Origin: Burkholderia sp. Bp9143
GTDB lineage: Bacteria; Pseudomonadota; Gammaproteobacteria; Burkholderiales; Burkholderiaceae
Assembly (NCBI RefSeq): GCF_003853645.1
Contig: NZ_QTPO01000001.1
Location: 1 to 64,000 of the forward strand
Length of the DNA stretch: 64,000 nt
Direction of reading: 5' to 3'
Shown: positions 26,469-35,792 of the stretch, one piece after another
How positions within the stretch are numbered: position 1 is the stretch's first letter
How the letters are laid out: the number at the start of each line of letters is the position of its first letter
Program-made: the position numbers and the translations under genes
Notes under the pieces: model-generated
Databases searched by the model: none
What the model saw: only the letters and a program-made list of their open reading frames with translations
What the model was told of the DNA's origin: nothing

Positions 26469-26498
26469 TTGACTTCCGTTTCGGCCGGTCCATAGAAT
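26469..26498 (+). promoter_or_regulatory. Sigma-70-type promoter of a long transporter leader
   Basis: TTGACT (26469-26474) and TAGAAT (26493-26498) are 18 bases apart. Transcription from here would start near 26505 and run about 740 bases to the Nramp-related gene. The leader contains a CCGTTTG/CAAACGG hairpin (26603-26625), a 14-base direct repeat (26690-26703 and 26738-26751), a GTGTTC/GAACAC hairpin (26801-26816) and two small ORFs. Confidence 0.55.
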
Positions 26499-26831
26499 CC
26501 GCCATCTTCACTCTTGGGGCCGCCGCCTTGGACGCCTGCAGTAGTCGATCTTCGAACGAAGTTTCCGCCTGAGCGACCGACGTCCGCGCCTCATCGAAGC
26601 CGCCGTTTGTCCCCCAGGCAAACGGTGCGCGCAGCAGTATTTCGCAGTAACCCCCTACGTGCACCCTGATTCGCGCCGGTTAGCGTGATGCGTTCGCGCA
26701 TGCGCTGCCCGGTTTCGCCGCCGCCCGGTGCGCGGCCGCGTTCGCGCATGCATGTCGCATGCGCCCGAACGGCGGCCCGCGCGCCGGGCGGCGGCCAACC
26801 GTGTTCTCCGGAACACCGCACAGGAGCCGCC

Positions 26832-26918
26832 ATGAACGACAGTGACAGTTGTCCCATATGCCCTTTGCACGCACAGACCCTTTTGAACCCGGGTCGCAGG
26901 GACATTCCGGCCGACTAG
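26832..26918 (+). CDS. Leader small ORF 1 (28 residues, CPICPLH motif)
   Basis: ATG preceded by CAGGAG with a five-base gap. The product starts MNDSDSCPICPLHAQ and ends RRDIPAD. Two cysteines two residues apart plus a following His could bind a metal, but the peptide may also be only a regulatory leader. A perfect GTGTTC-TCCG-GAACAC hairpin ends five bases before the ribosome site. No homologue is known to me. Confidence 0.4.
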   Translation: MNDSDSCPICPLHAQTLLNPGRRDIPAD

Positions 26919-27001
26919 CCTGACACGTCGTTCAGGCCCCGGACTGGCCCCGCGCCCACCACGCGGCAGGCATGCATGCCGTTGCCGCCAGGAGCCAGAC
27001 C

Positions 27002-27139
27002 ATGAACTTCGGCCTTCTGCTGTCGAATCTTCCGCACGTCACGGAATCGCGCCCGCACTACGACGCGATGCTGATGCTCGACGCCCGTCCGCGGGTGTTC
27101 TCCCGGTTGTTCACCCGGTTGAAATCGCTGCTCTACTGA
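27002..27139 (+). CDS. Leader small ORF 2 (45 residues) upstream of the Nramp-related transporter
   Basis: ATG with AGGAG seven bases upstream. The product begins MNFGLLLSNLPHVTESRPHY and ends FTRLKSLLY. It has a hydrophobic start and a basic amphipathic tail, with no cysteine. It ends 108 bases before the transporter start, in the same direction. The spacing and ribosome site make translation likely. Its role could be a leader peptide or a small modulator of the transporter. Confidence 0.5.
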   Translation: MNFGLLLSNLPHVTESRPHYDAMLMLDARPRVFSRLFTRLKSLLY

Positions 27140-27247
27140 ACCGAAACGCCGAGCGCGTCTCGGCATGCGCGCACGGGCCCGTTCCGCGCGCGTATTCCAA
27201 GACCACACGCTTGACCGGATAAAAAAACCAGCCGTACGGAATTCATC

Positions 27248-28894
27248 ATGTCCACGCCATCCAACGTCTCTCCACCGATCGCCGTCGAACGCACCGCCGT
27301 GCTCGACGAAGCCCACCTGGGTGACATCCGCGGCGCGCTCGGCACCATCGCGCATCACGACACCGCCGCGCGCGGCACGTGGTGGGCGCGCCTGCGCACG
27401 CTGCTCGCGATCATCGGCCCCGGCCTGATCGTGATGGTCGGCGACAACGACGCCGGCGCATTCGGCACCTACACGCAGGCCGGTCAGAACTACGGCACGA
27501 CGCTGCTGTGGACGCTGCTGCTGCTCGTGCCGGTGCTGTACGTGAACCAGGAAATGGTGCTGCGTCTCGGCGCGGTCACGGGCGTCGGCCATGCGCGCCT
27601 GATCTTCGAGCGCTTCGGCAAGTTCTGGGGCGCGTTCAGCGTGATCGACCTGTTCCTGCTCAATGCGCTGACGATCGTCACCGAGTTCATCGGCATCACG
27701 TTCGTGCTGGCTTTCTTCGGGCTCCCGAAGGTTGCGGGCGTGTGCGTGGCGGCCGCGCTGACGATGGCGGCGGTGAGTACCGGCGACTTCAGGCGCTTCG
27801 AGCGGTTCGCGATCGTACTGTGCGTGCTGAGCCTGCTGCTCGTGCCGGTGCTCGTGTCGATCCACCCGCCGGTGGCGCAGATGTCGCGCGACTTCTTCGT
27901 GCCGAACTGGCCCGCGCACGCGAAGCTGTCCGACGTGATGCTGCTCGTGATCGGCGTCGTCGGCACGACGGTCGCACCGTGGCAGCTGTTCTTCCAGCAG
28001 AGCTACGTGATCGACAAGCGCATCACGCCGCGCTTCATGAAGTACGAGAAGGTCGATCTGTGGATCGGTATCGCGTTCGTGCTGATCGGCGCGGTCGCGA
28101 TGATCGGCTTCAGCGCCGCGCTGTTCGGCGGTCATCCGGAAGCGGGCAGCTTCACCGACGCGGGCGGCGTGATCGCGGGCCTCGAGAAGTATGCGGGCCG
28201 CACGAGCGCGACGCTGTTCGCGGTCGCGCTGCTCGACGCGTGCATCATCGGCGCGGCGGCGGTGTCGCTGTCGACCGCGTACGCGATCGGCGACGTGTTC
28301 AAGATCCGACACTCGCTGCATCGCGGCGTGTCCGATGCGAAGGGCTTCTATCTCGTCTACTTCGGGATCGTCGCGGCCGCTGCCGCGCTCGTGCTGATCC
28401 CGGGCAGCCCGCTCGGCCTGCTGACCGAAGCGGTGCAGACGCTCGCCGGCGTGCTGCTGCCGAGCGCGACGGTGTTCCTGCTCGTGCTCTGCAACGATCG
28501 CCAGGTGCTCGGCCCGTGGGTCAACTCGACGAAGCTCAACATCTTCACGGGCGCGGTGATCTGGGTGCTCGTGCTGCTGTCGATCATCCTGACCGCGTCG
28601 GTGATGTATCCCGACATCAGCGGCGAAGCGATCGTCGACGTGCTGGTCGGCGGCACGGTGCTCGCGATTGCCGGCTATCTCGCGACGGTGCTGATCCGCC
28701 GCAACAAGCGCGTCGTCGAGCCGGGCATCGATCGCGCGCTGCGTGCCACGTGGCGCATGCCGCCGCTCGACACGCTCGCGCCGCAGAACATGACGGTCGC
28801 GACGCGCGTCTGGATGGCCGTGCTGCGCGGCTACCTGGTGATCGCGGTCGGTCTCGTGATCGTCAAGGTCGTGCAGATGACGCTGCTGAAGTAA
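27248..28894 (+). CDS. Nramp-related divalent cation transporter, possibly Mg2+ type
   Basis: A 548-residue inner-membrane protein with about 11 helices and an acidic/histidine N-terminal extension of roughly 50 residues. The first helix carries GDNDAG (65-70) where Mn2+/Fe2+ Nramps have DPGN. The sixth-helix site reads GTTVAPWQ (239-246), where classical transporters have an alanine and a metal-coordinating methionine (GATVMPH). Loss of that methionine is the hallmark, as I recall it, of the Nramp-related magnesium transporters. I therefore read it as a Mg2+ rather than Mn2+ importer, by inference. The long leader with two small ORFs fits regulated expression. Confidence 0.85.
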   Translation: MSTPSNVSPPIAVERTAVLDEAHLGDIRGALGTIAHHDTAARGTWWARLRTLLAIIGPGLIVMVGDNDAGAFGTYTQAGQNYGTTLLWTLLLLVPVLYVNQEMVLRLGAVTGVGHARLIFERFGKFWGAFSVIDLFLLNALTIVTEFIGITFVLAFFGLPKVAGVCVAAALTMAAVSTGDFRRFERFAIVLCVLSLLLVPVLVSIHPPVAQMSRDFFVPNWPAHAKLSDVMLLVIGVVGTTVAPWQLFFQQSYVIDKRITPRFMKYEKVDLWIGIAFVLIGAVAMIGFSAALFGGHPEAGSFTDAGGVIAGLEKYAGRTSATLFAVALLDACIIGAAAVSLSTAYAIGDVFKIRHSLHRGVSDAKGFYLVYFGIVAAAAALVLIPGSPLGLLTEAVQTLAGVLLPSATVFLLVLCNDRQVLGPWVNSTKLNIFTGAVIWVLVLLSIILTASVMYPDISGEAIVDVLVGGTVLAIAGYLATVLIRRNKRVVEPGIDRALRATWRMPPLDTLAPQNMTVATRVWMAVLRGYLVIAVGLVIVKVVQMTLLK

Positions 28895-28946
28895 CGGCGC
28901 GCGTCTATCAGGCAGCGGCGCCGGAGCCGGCACCGCGCCGCAACCC

Positions 28947-28977
28947 GCACATGCCGGCCCGCGAGGCCGGCATGTGC
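28947..28977. terminator. Bidirectional stem-loop between the transporter and a LuxR gene
   Basis: GCACATGCCGGCC (28947-28959) pairs perfectly with GGCCGGCATGTGC (28965-28977) around a five-base loop. It lies between two convergent stop codons and is followed by GTTT. Confidence 0.75.
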
Positions 28978-29003
28978 GTTTACGCGGGCAAATGGCGTGC
29001 GCG

Positions 29004-29909
29004 TCAGATCAGCTCGAGCTTCGACGTCAGGTACGTGAGCTGGATCCGGTTCGCGACGCCGAAGCGCTTGCGCAGCTTGCGCAGGTGATAGTCGACGTTG
29101 TGCGCGCTGGTGTCGAGGCGCCGGCCGATCTCCTTGTCCGACGCGCCTTCCGCGATGCCCAGCAGCAGTTCCTGCTCGAACGGCGTGAGCCCGTTCACGG
29201 TGCGTTCGCGCGACGTCGCGATCAGTTGCGGCGACGCGAACTTGTGCACCGACAGCCCGATCGACAACGCCTGCTCGATCGTCGCCGGCGTGATCCACTC
29301 GCGCGTGCGGCGTGGTGCGGTGAAGCTCATGAACGCATGCAGCCGCGTGCCGGGCACGGCCATCGAATACATGATGCCGCTGCACATGCCGTCGTCCTGC
29401 ATCGTCTGCAGGAAACCGTCGAGCGCGGCCGGCGTCACGCACGGGCCGTTGTCGCGCTCGCGGTGTTCGCGGCGCAACTGCTGCAGGTCCCACACGATCG
29501 GCATGTTGCACACGCGCGCGTCGAGCGTGCGCGGATCGATGTCGTGATGGTTGTGCCGAACGTAGTCGCCGCGATAGGTGGTCGGCGTGAACGCCTCGTG
29601 CAGGTAGAGACTTTCGACGCGCTCCCGCGAGAATTCGAGCGCGAAATACGCGAACGTCGAGAAGCCCGTCAGGTGCAGCAGGCTTGCGACGATCCGGTTG
29701 CGCTCCGCGGTGCTCTGCGCGTGCGCGAGCGTATCGGCGACGCCGAGCTTCGGCGCGTGCGGCTGCGCGATGTCGCCGCGCTTGACGTCGTCGCACCAGA
29801 CGACCTGCACCGGGCGCGCTCTCGACGCGTCGGTGCAGGCGACCGTCCGCCGGGGCGGACGGGGCAAGGTTGGGGCGACCGCTTCTTCTTGCAATGCAAT
29901 ATCGGACAT
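29004..29909 (-). CDS. LuxR-type regulator with autoinducer-binding-like domain
   Basis: A 301-residue protein. Residues about 60-220 resemble the autoinducer-binding fold (FAYFALEFSRERVESLYLHEAFTPTTYRGDY, then DIDPRTLDARVCNMPIVWDL). The C-terminal HTH is LTPFEQELLLGIAEGASDKEIGRRLDTSAHNVDYHLRKLRKRFGVANRIQLTYL. The ATG at 29909 follows GAGGG and is preferred over an upstream start that adds an Arg-rich tail. No luxI gene is nearby, so it is a solo receptor if it binds a homoserine lactone at all. It is divergent from a second LuxR-type gene and next to the secretion locus. Confidence 0.87.
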   Translation of the reverse strand: MSDIALQEEAVAPTLPRPPRRTVACTDASRARPVQVVWCDDVKRGDIAQPHAPKLGVADTLAHAQSTAERNRIVASLLHLTGFSTFAYFALEFSRERVESLYLHEAFTPTTYRGDYVRHNHHDIDPRTLDARVCNMPIVWDLQQLRREHRERDNGPCVTPAALDGFLQTMQDDGMCSGIMYSMAVPGTRLHAFMSFTAPRRTREWITPATIEQALSIGLSVHKFASPQLIATSRERTVNGLTPFEQELLLGIAEGASDKEIGRRLDTSAHNVDYHLRKLRKRFGVANRIQLTYLTSKLELI

Positions 29910-30189
29910 GAGCCATCCCTCGGAATCGACGCGCATCGCGCGGCGGCAGCCGTGTCGTGCACGGCGCTCGCGACGATGCGATCGAGCATCTTTATGATAT
30001 GCGCCGATCGTCATCCAGACGAAACGCGGGGGCATTGTACAAAAATGCCTGTGTGCGCGTAATATGCCGTAATACTAATTCGGGCGAAAGGTTCATATTC
30101 GCACCGGTATAGAGACGACCAGAAAATCATAAAGAAAAGACCAGATCGTGACGGGGCAGTTTCACATATTGGGAAAGGGTGGGCTCCTC

Positions 30190-31023
30190 ATGACATATGC
30201 TGACGACGCGCCCCGCGTCGAGTGGTTCTCGCAAGCCGATATCGCGGCCGCTGCCGCTTATTCGAAGGAAATTCAACCATTCGAGCGCGACGTTTTTACC
30301 GGCATTCAAATTGCGCCCGGTAAATCCGACGCGACTCCCGTCGATTTCGCCCAATGCCATGCCCGATTGCGGCAAATTGGCTTCAGCACGCTCGGCTACG
30401 GTGCGTACGAGATGATCGGGCGGCGCATCCTGTGCGCGCATCTGCTGCGCGACCTCGCACCCGCGACGTTCATGCAGCCGTATATCGAGGGCATGCTCTA
30501 CGAGAGCGACCCGCGCTTCGCGCAGGTGCGGCAGAGCGGCTTTCCGGTCGCGTGGCGGCTCGACGAGATCGAGTCGTCCGCGCAGGGCAGCGGCGACCGC
30601 AAGGTGCTCGCGCTGGCCGGCCATCTGCGTGCGCACGCCATGAACAGCGGTGTGATCTTCAGCCTGTCGGCGCCGCGGCTCGACCTGCGCGTCGCGGTGA
30701 ACGTGACGTCGGAAGCCCACGGCACCGACTGGATCGACGATCGCGTGATCGGCGGCGCGCTGTCGGTGAGCCTCGCCGTGCATCGCGTCGCGCTGCCGTT
30801 TCTCGAGGCGCGCATCGCGCGCATGCGCGGCTTCGCGCTCGGCGACGAGCAGCAGCAGGTGCTCGAGCGCCTCGTGCACGGGCTGTCCGACCAGGAGATC
30901 GCGAGCGCGCTGCGCACGTCGCTGCACAAGGTCGGTCACCATATCCGTTCGCTCGAAAAGCTCTTCAACGTCCAGAACCGCGCGCAGCTCGCGTATCTCG
31001 CCGCACGCCGTCTGGAGTCCTGA
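30190..31023 (+). CDS. LuxR-type regulator beside the type III secretion locus
   Basis: A 277-residue protein. A variant sensory domain (FAQCHARLRQIGFSTLGYGAYEMIGRRIL, then DPRFAQVRQSGFPVAWRLDEIE) is followed by an HTH (LGDEQQQVLERLVHGLSDQEIASALRTSLHKVGHHIRSLEKLFNVQNRAQLAYLAA). The ATG at 30190 is chosen. A GTG at 30148 would add 14 residues, and neither start has an ideal ribosome site. It lies 238 bases before sctV on the same strand, so control of the secretion operon is likely. The two divergent LuxR genes share an AT-rich 280-base control region. Confidence 0.82.
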   Translation: MTYADDAPRVEWFSQADIAAAAAYSKEIQPFERDVFTGIQIAPGKSDATPVDFAQCHARLRQIGFSTLGYGAYEMIGRRILCAHLLRDLAPATFMQPYIEGMLYESDPRFAQVRQSGFPVAWRLDEIESSAQGSGDRKVLALAGHLRAHAMNSGVIFSLSAPRLDLRVAVNVTSEAHGTDWIDDRVIGGALSVSLAVHRVALPFLEARIARMRGFALGDEQQQVLERLVHGLSDQEIASALRTSLHKVGHHIRSLEKLFNVQNRAQLAYLAARRLES

Positions 31024-31261
31024 CCCTGTCTACCCGCGCGGCGCCCGCCGCGCGATGGAAGCGGTTCCGGCGATGCGCGCGCACAGGCATCGCCGGGTTT
31101 CGTAGTCCGATCCGATCGTCGCCGGAAAACCGCCGCGACGCTACGAGGCGCATCCCTTTTTACGCGGTTTCGCGTCGCTACACTCGTCCCATTCAACGGT
31201 CCGCGCGACGCGGGGCATGACGGCCCGCGCCCGCCGGCGACAACGACAGGACGACGGCACG

Positions 31262-33466
31262 ATGGCAGAACCGAAGGCGCTCCCTCGCGACTGGCAGCGG
31301 ATCTTTTCCGCCGGCCGCAGCGTGTCCGGGCGACGTCTCGGGGCGTCGCCGCGCGCCGACCTGTTTCTCGCCGCGTTCATCGTGTCGGTGGTCGCGCTGT
31401 TCATCCTGCCACTGCCCCAGGCCGCGCTCGACGGGATGATCTCGCTGAACCTCGCCGCGAGCGTCGTGCTGCTGACGGTGTCGACCTATGTGCCGTCTGC
31501 GGTCAGCTTCTCGTCGTTTCCCGCGCTGCTGCTGTTCACCACGCTGTTCCGGCTCGCGCTGAACATCGCGTCGTGCAAGCTGATCCTGCTGCACGCGAAC
31601 GCGGGCCACGTGATTGACGCATTCGGCCGGCTCGTGGTGGGCAACAACGTCGTGGTGGGCGGCGTGGTGTTCCTCGTGATCGCCGTCGTGCAGTTCATCG
31701 TGATCGCGAAGGGCTCGGAACGGGTTGCCGAAGTCGGCGCGCGCTTCTCGCTCGACGCGATGCCGGGCAAGCAGATGAGCATCGACGCGGATCTGCGCGC
31801 GGGCATCATCAGCGCCGACGAAGCGCGCGAGCGCCGCGAGAAGCTCGAGCAGGAATCGCAGATGCACGGCGCGATGGACGGCGCGATGAAGTTCGTGAAG
31901 GGCGACGCGATCGCGGGCCTCGTGATCGCATTCATCAACATCGTCGCGGGCATCGCCGTCGGCACGCTGATGCACGGGATGGATATCGGCGAGGCGGTGC
32001 AGCGCTACGCGATCCTGACGGTCGGCGACGGGATGGCGTCGCAGATCCCGTCGCTGCTGGTGTCGATCGCGGCCGGCATCGTGACGACACGCGTCGCGAC
32101 GCGCGACACGCGGCAGCGCCAGCTCGGCGAACAGCTGGGCGAGCAGCTCGGCGCGCACCCGCGCGCGCTGCTGATCGCGGCGCTGGTGCTGGCCGGCTTC
32201 CTGGTCGTGCCGGGTTTTCCGAAGTGGTCGTTCGCGCTGATCGCGTTCGGCCTCGGCGCGTTCGCCTTCACGCAGCTGAAGCGCAAGACGACCGCGCCGA
32301 GCTTCAATCTGATTCATATCGCGGGCCGCATCGGCGCGACCGACGACGGCCAGCCCGCGAAGGTGTCGCATGCCGCGGGCGTCACGTCGCTGATCGCGGT
32401 GTCGCTGTCGGACGACCTGCGCACGACGCTGAACCTCGCGCATCTGCAGACCGCGCTGTCGAGCGCGAAGGCGCGCGTCGACGCGGATATCGGCACGGTG
32501 TTTCCGCGCATCACGCTGAACGACGACGAAGGGGCGGTGGCCGGCACGTACCGGATCTATCTGCAGGACGTGCTCGCCGCGCATGGCGCGCTGAAGCCGG
32601 GCTGGCTGCTGTGGGACGGCGTCGCGCCGCTGCCGGAGCGCGCGGAGCGCCAGCCGGCCGAGGCGTTCGGCCCGTTCGCGACCGCGCTGTGGATCAAGCC
32701 CGACGGCGCGGCGCCGGACGGCAAGTGGCTGACGAGCGAGGGCGCGCTCGCCGCGCACGTCGAGCAGATCGTGCGCCAGCATGCGGACGAGCTGCTCGGC
32801 ATCCAGGAAACGCAGGCACTCGTGCACCTGGTGCGCCGCGAGCACCCGGAACTCGTCGGCGAACTGACGCGGCTCGTGCCGCTGCAGCGCGTGACCGAGG
32901 TACTGCGCCGGCTGCTCGCCGAACAGGTGCCGATCCGCAACCTGCGCGTGATCTTCGAGAGCCTGATCACGTGGGCGCCGAACGAGCCGGACGACGTGAT
33001 CGCGCTGGTCGAGCTCGTGCGCGTCGACCTGCGCCGGATGATCACCGATCGTCATGCAGGCGCGACGCGGCAACTGCGCGTCGTGCTGTTCGAGCAGAAC
33101 CTGCAGGAGCGGATCGAGAACGCGGTGATGCGCACGAAGCAGGGCAATTTCCTCGCGCTGTCGAGCGCGATCAAGCAGGACATCGGCGAACAGGTACGCG
33201 CGATCGTGCAGGCCGCAACCGCATCGCAGACGGCCGGGCACGGCAACCCGCAGGGCGCCGCGCGGCTCGCGGTGATGGTTGCGCTCGGCGCGCGCCGCTA
33301 CGTGAAGACGATCCTGCAGCCGGTGCTGCCGGAACTCGCGGTGCTGTCGTACCAGGAGGTCGAGGAGGACGTGCAGCTTCATACGGTCGGCTGGGTGAAG
33401 AACCCGCCCGACGACGGCACGCTCGGCGCGGGCGCCGGCGTACGTGCGCCGGGAGTCGCGCAATGA
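31262..33466 (+). CDS. sctV: Type III secretion export gate protein SctV
   Basis: A 734-residue member of the FlhA/LcrD/HrcV family. The first 330 residues hold about eight helices with the FHIPEP-region equivalents (LAASVVLLTVSTYVPSAVSFSSFPALLLFTTLFRLALNIASCKLILL). ERVAEVGARFSLDAMPGKQMSIDADLRAGIISADEARERR is highly conserved. The cytosolic domain follows a linker near 330 and should form the nonameric ring that receives chaperone-substrate complexes. It is slightly longer than usual because of Ala/Gly-rich insertions. It heads the secretion operon and overlaps sctS by four bases (ATGA). Confidence 0.95.
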   Translation: MAEPKALPRDWQRIFSAGRSVSGRRLGASPRADLFLAAFIVSVVALFILPLPQAALDGMISLNLAASVVLLTVSTYVPSAVSFSSFPALLLFTTLFRLALNIASCKLILLHANAGHVIDAFGRLVVGNNVVVGGVVFLVIAVVQFIVIAKGSERVAEVGARFSLDAMPGKQMSIDADLRAGIISADEARERREKLEQESQMHGAMDGAMKFVKGDAIAGLVIAFINIVAGIAVGTLMHGMDIGEAVQRYAILTVGDGMASQIPSLLVSIAAGIVTTRVATRDTRQRQLGEQLGEQLGAHPRALLIAALVLAGFLVVPGFPKWSFALIAFGLGAFAFTQLKRKTTAPSFNLIHIAGRIGATDDGQPAKVSHAAGVTSLIAVSLSDDLRTTLNLAHLQTALSSAKARVDADIGTVFPRITLNDDEGAVAGTYRIYLQDVLAAHGALKPGWLLWDGVAPLPERAERQPAEAFGPFATALWIKPDGAAPDGKWLTSEGALAAHVEQIVRQHADELLGIQETQALVHLVRREHPELVGELTRLVPLQRVTEVLRRLLAEQVPIRNLRVIFESLITWAPNEPDDVIALVELVRVDLRRMITDRHAGATRQLRVVLFEQNLQERIENAVMRTKQGNFLALSSAIKQDIGEQVRAIVQAATASQTAGHGNPQGAARLAVMVALGARRYVKTILQPVLPELAVLSYQEVEEDVQLHTVGWVKNPPDDGTLGAGAGVRAPGVAQ

Positions 33467-33741
33467 CGAGCTCGACGATCCTCGACCTGACCCGGCAGGC
33501 GCTGATGCTGGTGCTGCTGCTGTCGCTGCCGATCGTGCTGATCGCTACCGTCACGGGGCTCGTCGTCGCGATCCTGCAGGCCGTCACGCAGGTGCAGGAC
33601 GCCAACATCGGCATCGCGGTGCGGCTGATCGCCGTGATGGTCGCGCTCGTGCTGCTGTCCGGCTGGCTCGGCAGCGAGGTGCTGCGCTTCGCGCAGCAGG
33701 CGCTGGAACGCATGTTCGTTTCTTCCACAGGAGTGTTTTGA
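33463..33741 (+). CDS. sctS: Export apparatus protein SctS
   Basis: A 92-residue two-helix membrane protein of the FliQ/HrcS family (LTRQALMLVLLLSLPIVLIATVTGLVVAILQAVTQVQDANIGIAVRLIAVM). It is part of the helical SctRST export channel. It overlaps both neighbours (ATGA with sctV, TGATG with sctC), so translation is coupled. In most loci sctS follows sctR; here sctR is more than 13 kb away on the other strand. Confidence 0.93.
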   Translation: MTSSTILDLTRQALMLVLLLSLPIVLIATVTGLVVAILQAVTQVQDANIGIAVRLIAVMVALVLLSGWLGSEVLRFAQQALERMFVSSTGVF

Positions 33742-35792
33742 TGCGTCGACGCGTCGCCCCGATCCGGTTTCAACCGCGCCGCCTGCAACGGGCCGCGCTC
33801 GCCATGTGCGCGACCGCGCTGCTCACGGCATCGCTGTGCATGACGGTCGCGCAGCCGGCGCGCGCGGCGGAACTGCGCTGGCGCAACAAGCCGTTCACGA
33901 TCGTCGCGAACGGCAAGAAGATCGGCGACTTCATTCGCGAGCTCGCATCGTCGCAAGGCGTGACGGCCGTGGTCGATCCGAAGGTCGACGGCGTGATCAG
34001 CGGCCGCTTCGCGGGCACCCCGCAGCAGACGCTCGACACGATCTGCTCGACCTACGGGCTCACGTGGTACTACGACGGATCGTTCCTGTACGTCGACCCG
34101 GCCGACCAGTCGCAGACGCAGATGATCCCGATCCCGCCGAACGCGGCCGGCGAGATCGGCCGCGCGCTGCAGGCGATGCAGATTCCCGACAAGCGCTACA
34201 CGCTCGTGATCAACGACCGCGCGAACAGCGTGTACGTGGCCGGCCCGCGCCGCTACGTGGAGCTCGTGCGGCAGGCGGTCGGCTCGGTCGGCGATCCGTC
34301 GGCGAACGGCGCGCATGCGGACATCCGCGCGTTCCGGCTCAGGTACGGCTGGGCGTCCGACTTCACGATCAACCGCTCGGGCAAGGAAGTGACGGTGCCG
34401 GGCGTCGCGACGATCCTGCGCCGGCTGTTCGGCAAGGGCGGCGGCACGAACGAGCTGCCGTCGAGCACGCCGCTCGGGCAGGCCGCGCGCCAGGTGAAGC
34501 TCGGCTCGGGGCTGACGATCGCGGTGCCGCGGCTCGATTTCCCCGATATTTCCGGCGGCGCGCGGCAGGGCGGCTATGGCAGCTATGGCGGTGCAGACAG
34601 CGCTGCCGGCGGCTTCTCGCCGTTCTCGAACGGAGGCGGCGGCGACACGCTGCCGCAGATCGTCGCCGACCCGGCGATCAACGCGGTGATCGTGCGCGAT
34701 CTGCCGGAGAACATGTATCGCTACCAGTCGCTGATCAACCAGCTCGACGAGCGGCCGCGCATCGTCGAGATCAACGTGACGATCATCGACATCAACGAGG
34801 ATTCGCTCGACAGCCTCGGGATCGACTGGCGCCTGCACACGACGCACGGCGACGTGCAGATCGGCAACGGCCAGAACCCGCTGAACGGCAACACGCAGTT
34901 CAACGGCGCCGGCAATCCGCCGCTGACGTTCGGCATCGGCACGTCTGAGGCGGGGCAGACCGGCACCTTCTTGCCGACCGGCATCGCGCTGACCGCGTCG
35001 ATCGGCGGCTCGCTGCGCAACTACCTTCTTACGCGCGTGAACGCGCTCGCGCAGAAGGGGCAGGCGCAGCTGCGCTCGAAGCCGAAGGTGCTCGCGCTCG
35101 ACAACACCGAGGCCATTCTCGAGAACCTCACGCAGTTCTACGTGCAGGTGCAGGGCTACCAGGATTCGTCGCTGTACAGCGTGACGACCGGCACCAGCAT
35201 CAAGGTGACGCCGATGATCGTCGACGAGGCGATCCGCAACGCGGCCGCCGTATCGGGCAATCCGCAGAGCGTGATGATGTCGATCGACATCCAGGACGGC
35301 AACATCGTGCCGGGGCAGGCCGTGTCGAACGTGCCGGTGATCCAGCAGCGCAACATCGTCACCAAGACGATGATCGACGAAGGCAAGAGCCTGCTGATCG
35401 CGGGCTTCAACGACGACGAGGTGCGGCTGAACAAGAGCGGCGTGCCGTGGCTGTCGGACATCCCGCTGATCGGCAACCTGTTCAAGTACACCGACAAGTC
35501 GGGCAACCACATGGAGCGGTTCTACCTGCTGACGCCGCGCGTGGTGACGACCGCGTCGATGTACGCGCCGGACGGCTCGCCCGTGAACCCGGGCGCGGAC
35601 GGGCCGGCCGGTTCGAACGGCACGTCGATGTATCGCCCGCCGGACAACGACATCGCGGTGCCGCTCACGCCCGCGCCGCTGCCCGGCACGAAGTTCGGCC
35701 CGCCCGCGCTGCCGCCGCCGCCGAAGGATTCGGCGTCGCAGCCCGTGGCGACGACCGCAGGAGCATCCACCCATGTCGACGACCATCATTGA
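33741..35792 (+). CDS. sctC: Outer-membrane secretin SctC
   Basis: A 683-residue secretin. The signal peptide ends QPARA|AELRW. Two periplasmic N-domains (WRNKPFTIVANGKKIGDFIRELASSQGVTAVVD) come next, followed by a Gly/Ser-rich insert at about residues 270-295. The beta-domain has VEINVTIIDINEDSLDSLGIDW and ends VPWLSDIPLIGNLFKYTDKSGNHMERFYLLTPRVV, the secretin signature. About 80 Pro/Gly-rich residues trail it. It forms the outer-membrane ring. No separate pilotin gene is visible. Its 3' end overlaps sctD by 20 bases. Confidence 0.95.
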   Translation: MRRRVAPIRFQPRRLQRAALAMCATALLTASLCMTVAQPARAAELRWRNKPFTIVANGKKIGDFIRELASSQGVTAVVDPKVDGVISGRFAGTPQQTLDTICSTYGLTWYYDGSFLYVDPADQSQTQMIPIPPNAAGEIGRALQAMQIPDKRYTLVINDRANSVYVAGPRRYVELVRQAVGSVGDPSANGAHADIRAFRLRYGWASDFTINRSGKEVTVPGVATILRRLFGKGGGTNELPSSTPLGQAARQVKLGSGLTIAVPRLDFPDISGGARQGGYGSYGGADSAAGGFSPFSNGGGGDTLPQIVADPAINAVIVRDLPENMYRYQSLINQLDERPRIVEINVTIIDINEDSLDSLGIDWRLHTTHGDVQIGNGQNPLNGNTQFNGAGNPPLTFGIGTSEAGQTGTFLPTGIALTASIGGSLRNYLLTRVNALAQKGQAQLRSKPKVLALDNTEAILENLTQFYVQVQGYQDSSLYSVTTGTSIKVTPMIVDEAIRNAAAVSGNPQSVMMSIDIQDGNIVPGQAVSNVPVIQQRNIVTKTMIDEGKSLLIAGFNDDEVRLNKSGVPWLSDIPLIGNLFKYTDKSGNHMERFYLLTPRVVTTASMYAPDGSPVNPGADGPAGSNGTSMYRPPDNDIAVPLTPAPLPGTKFGPPALPPPPKDSASQPVATTAGASTHVDDHH

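Noticed and set aside
26461..26664. A 67-codon minus-strand frame in the transporter leader
   Set aside because: It has no ribosome site or similarity and overlaps a good plus-strand promoter and a hairpin.
26915..28933. A 672-codon open frame on the minus strand opposite the Nramp-related gene
   Set aside because: It is His/Arg/Gln-rich with no domain, and is the GC-driven shadow of the transporter, which has clear helices and motifs.
31030..31261. An HrpB-type hrpII box (TTCG-N16-TTCG) before sctV
   Set aside because: TTCG occurs near 31098 and 31168, but no pair has the correct spacing, and no HrpB-like regulator is in the window.
31193..33463. A 756-codon minus-strand frame opposite sctV
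   Set aside because: Composition is Arg/His/Asp-rich with no recognisable motif, while the plus strand encodes a textbook SctV.
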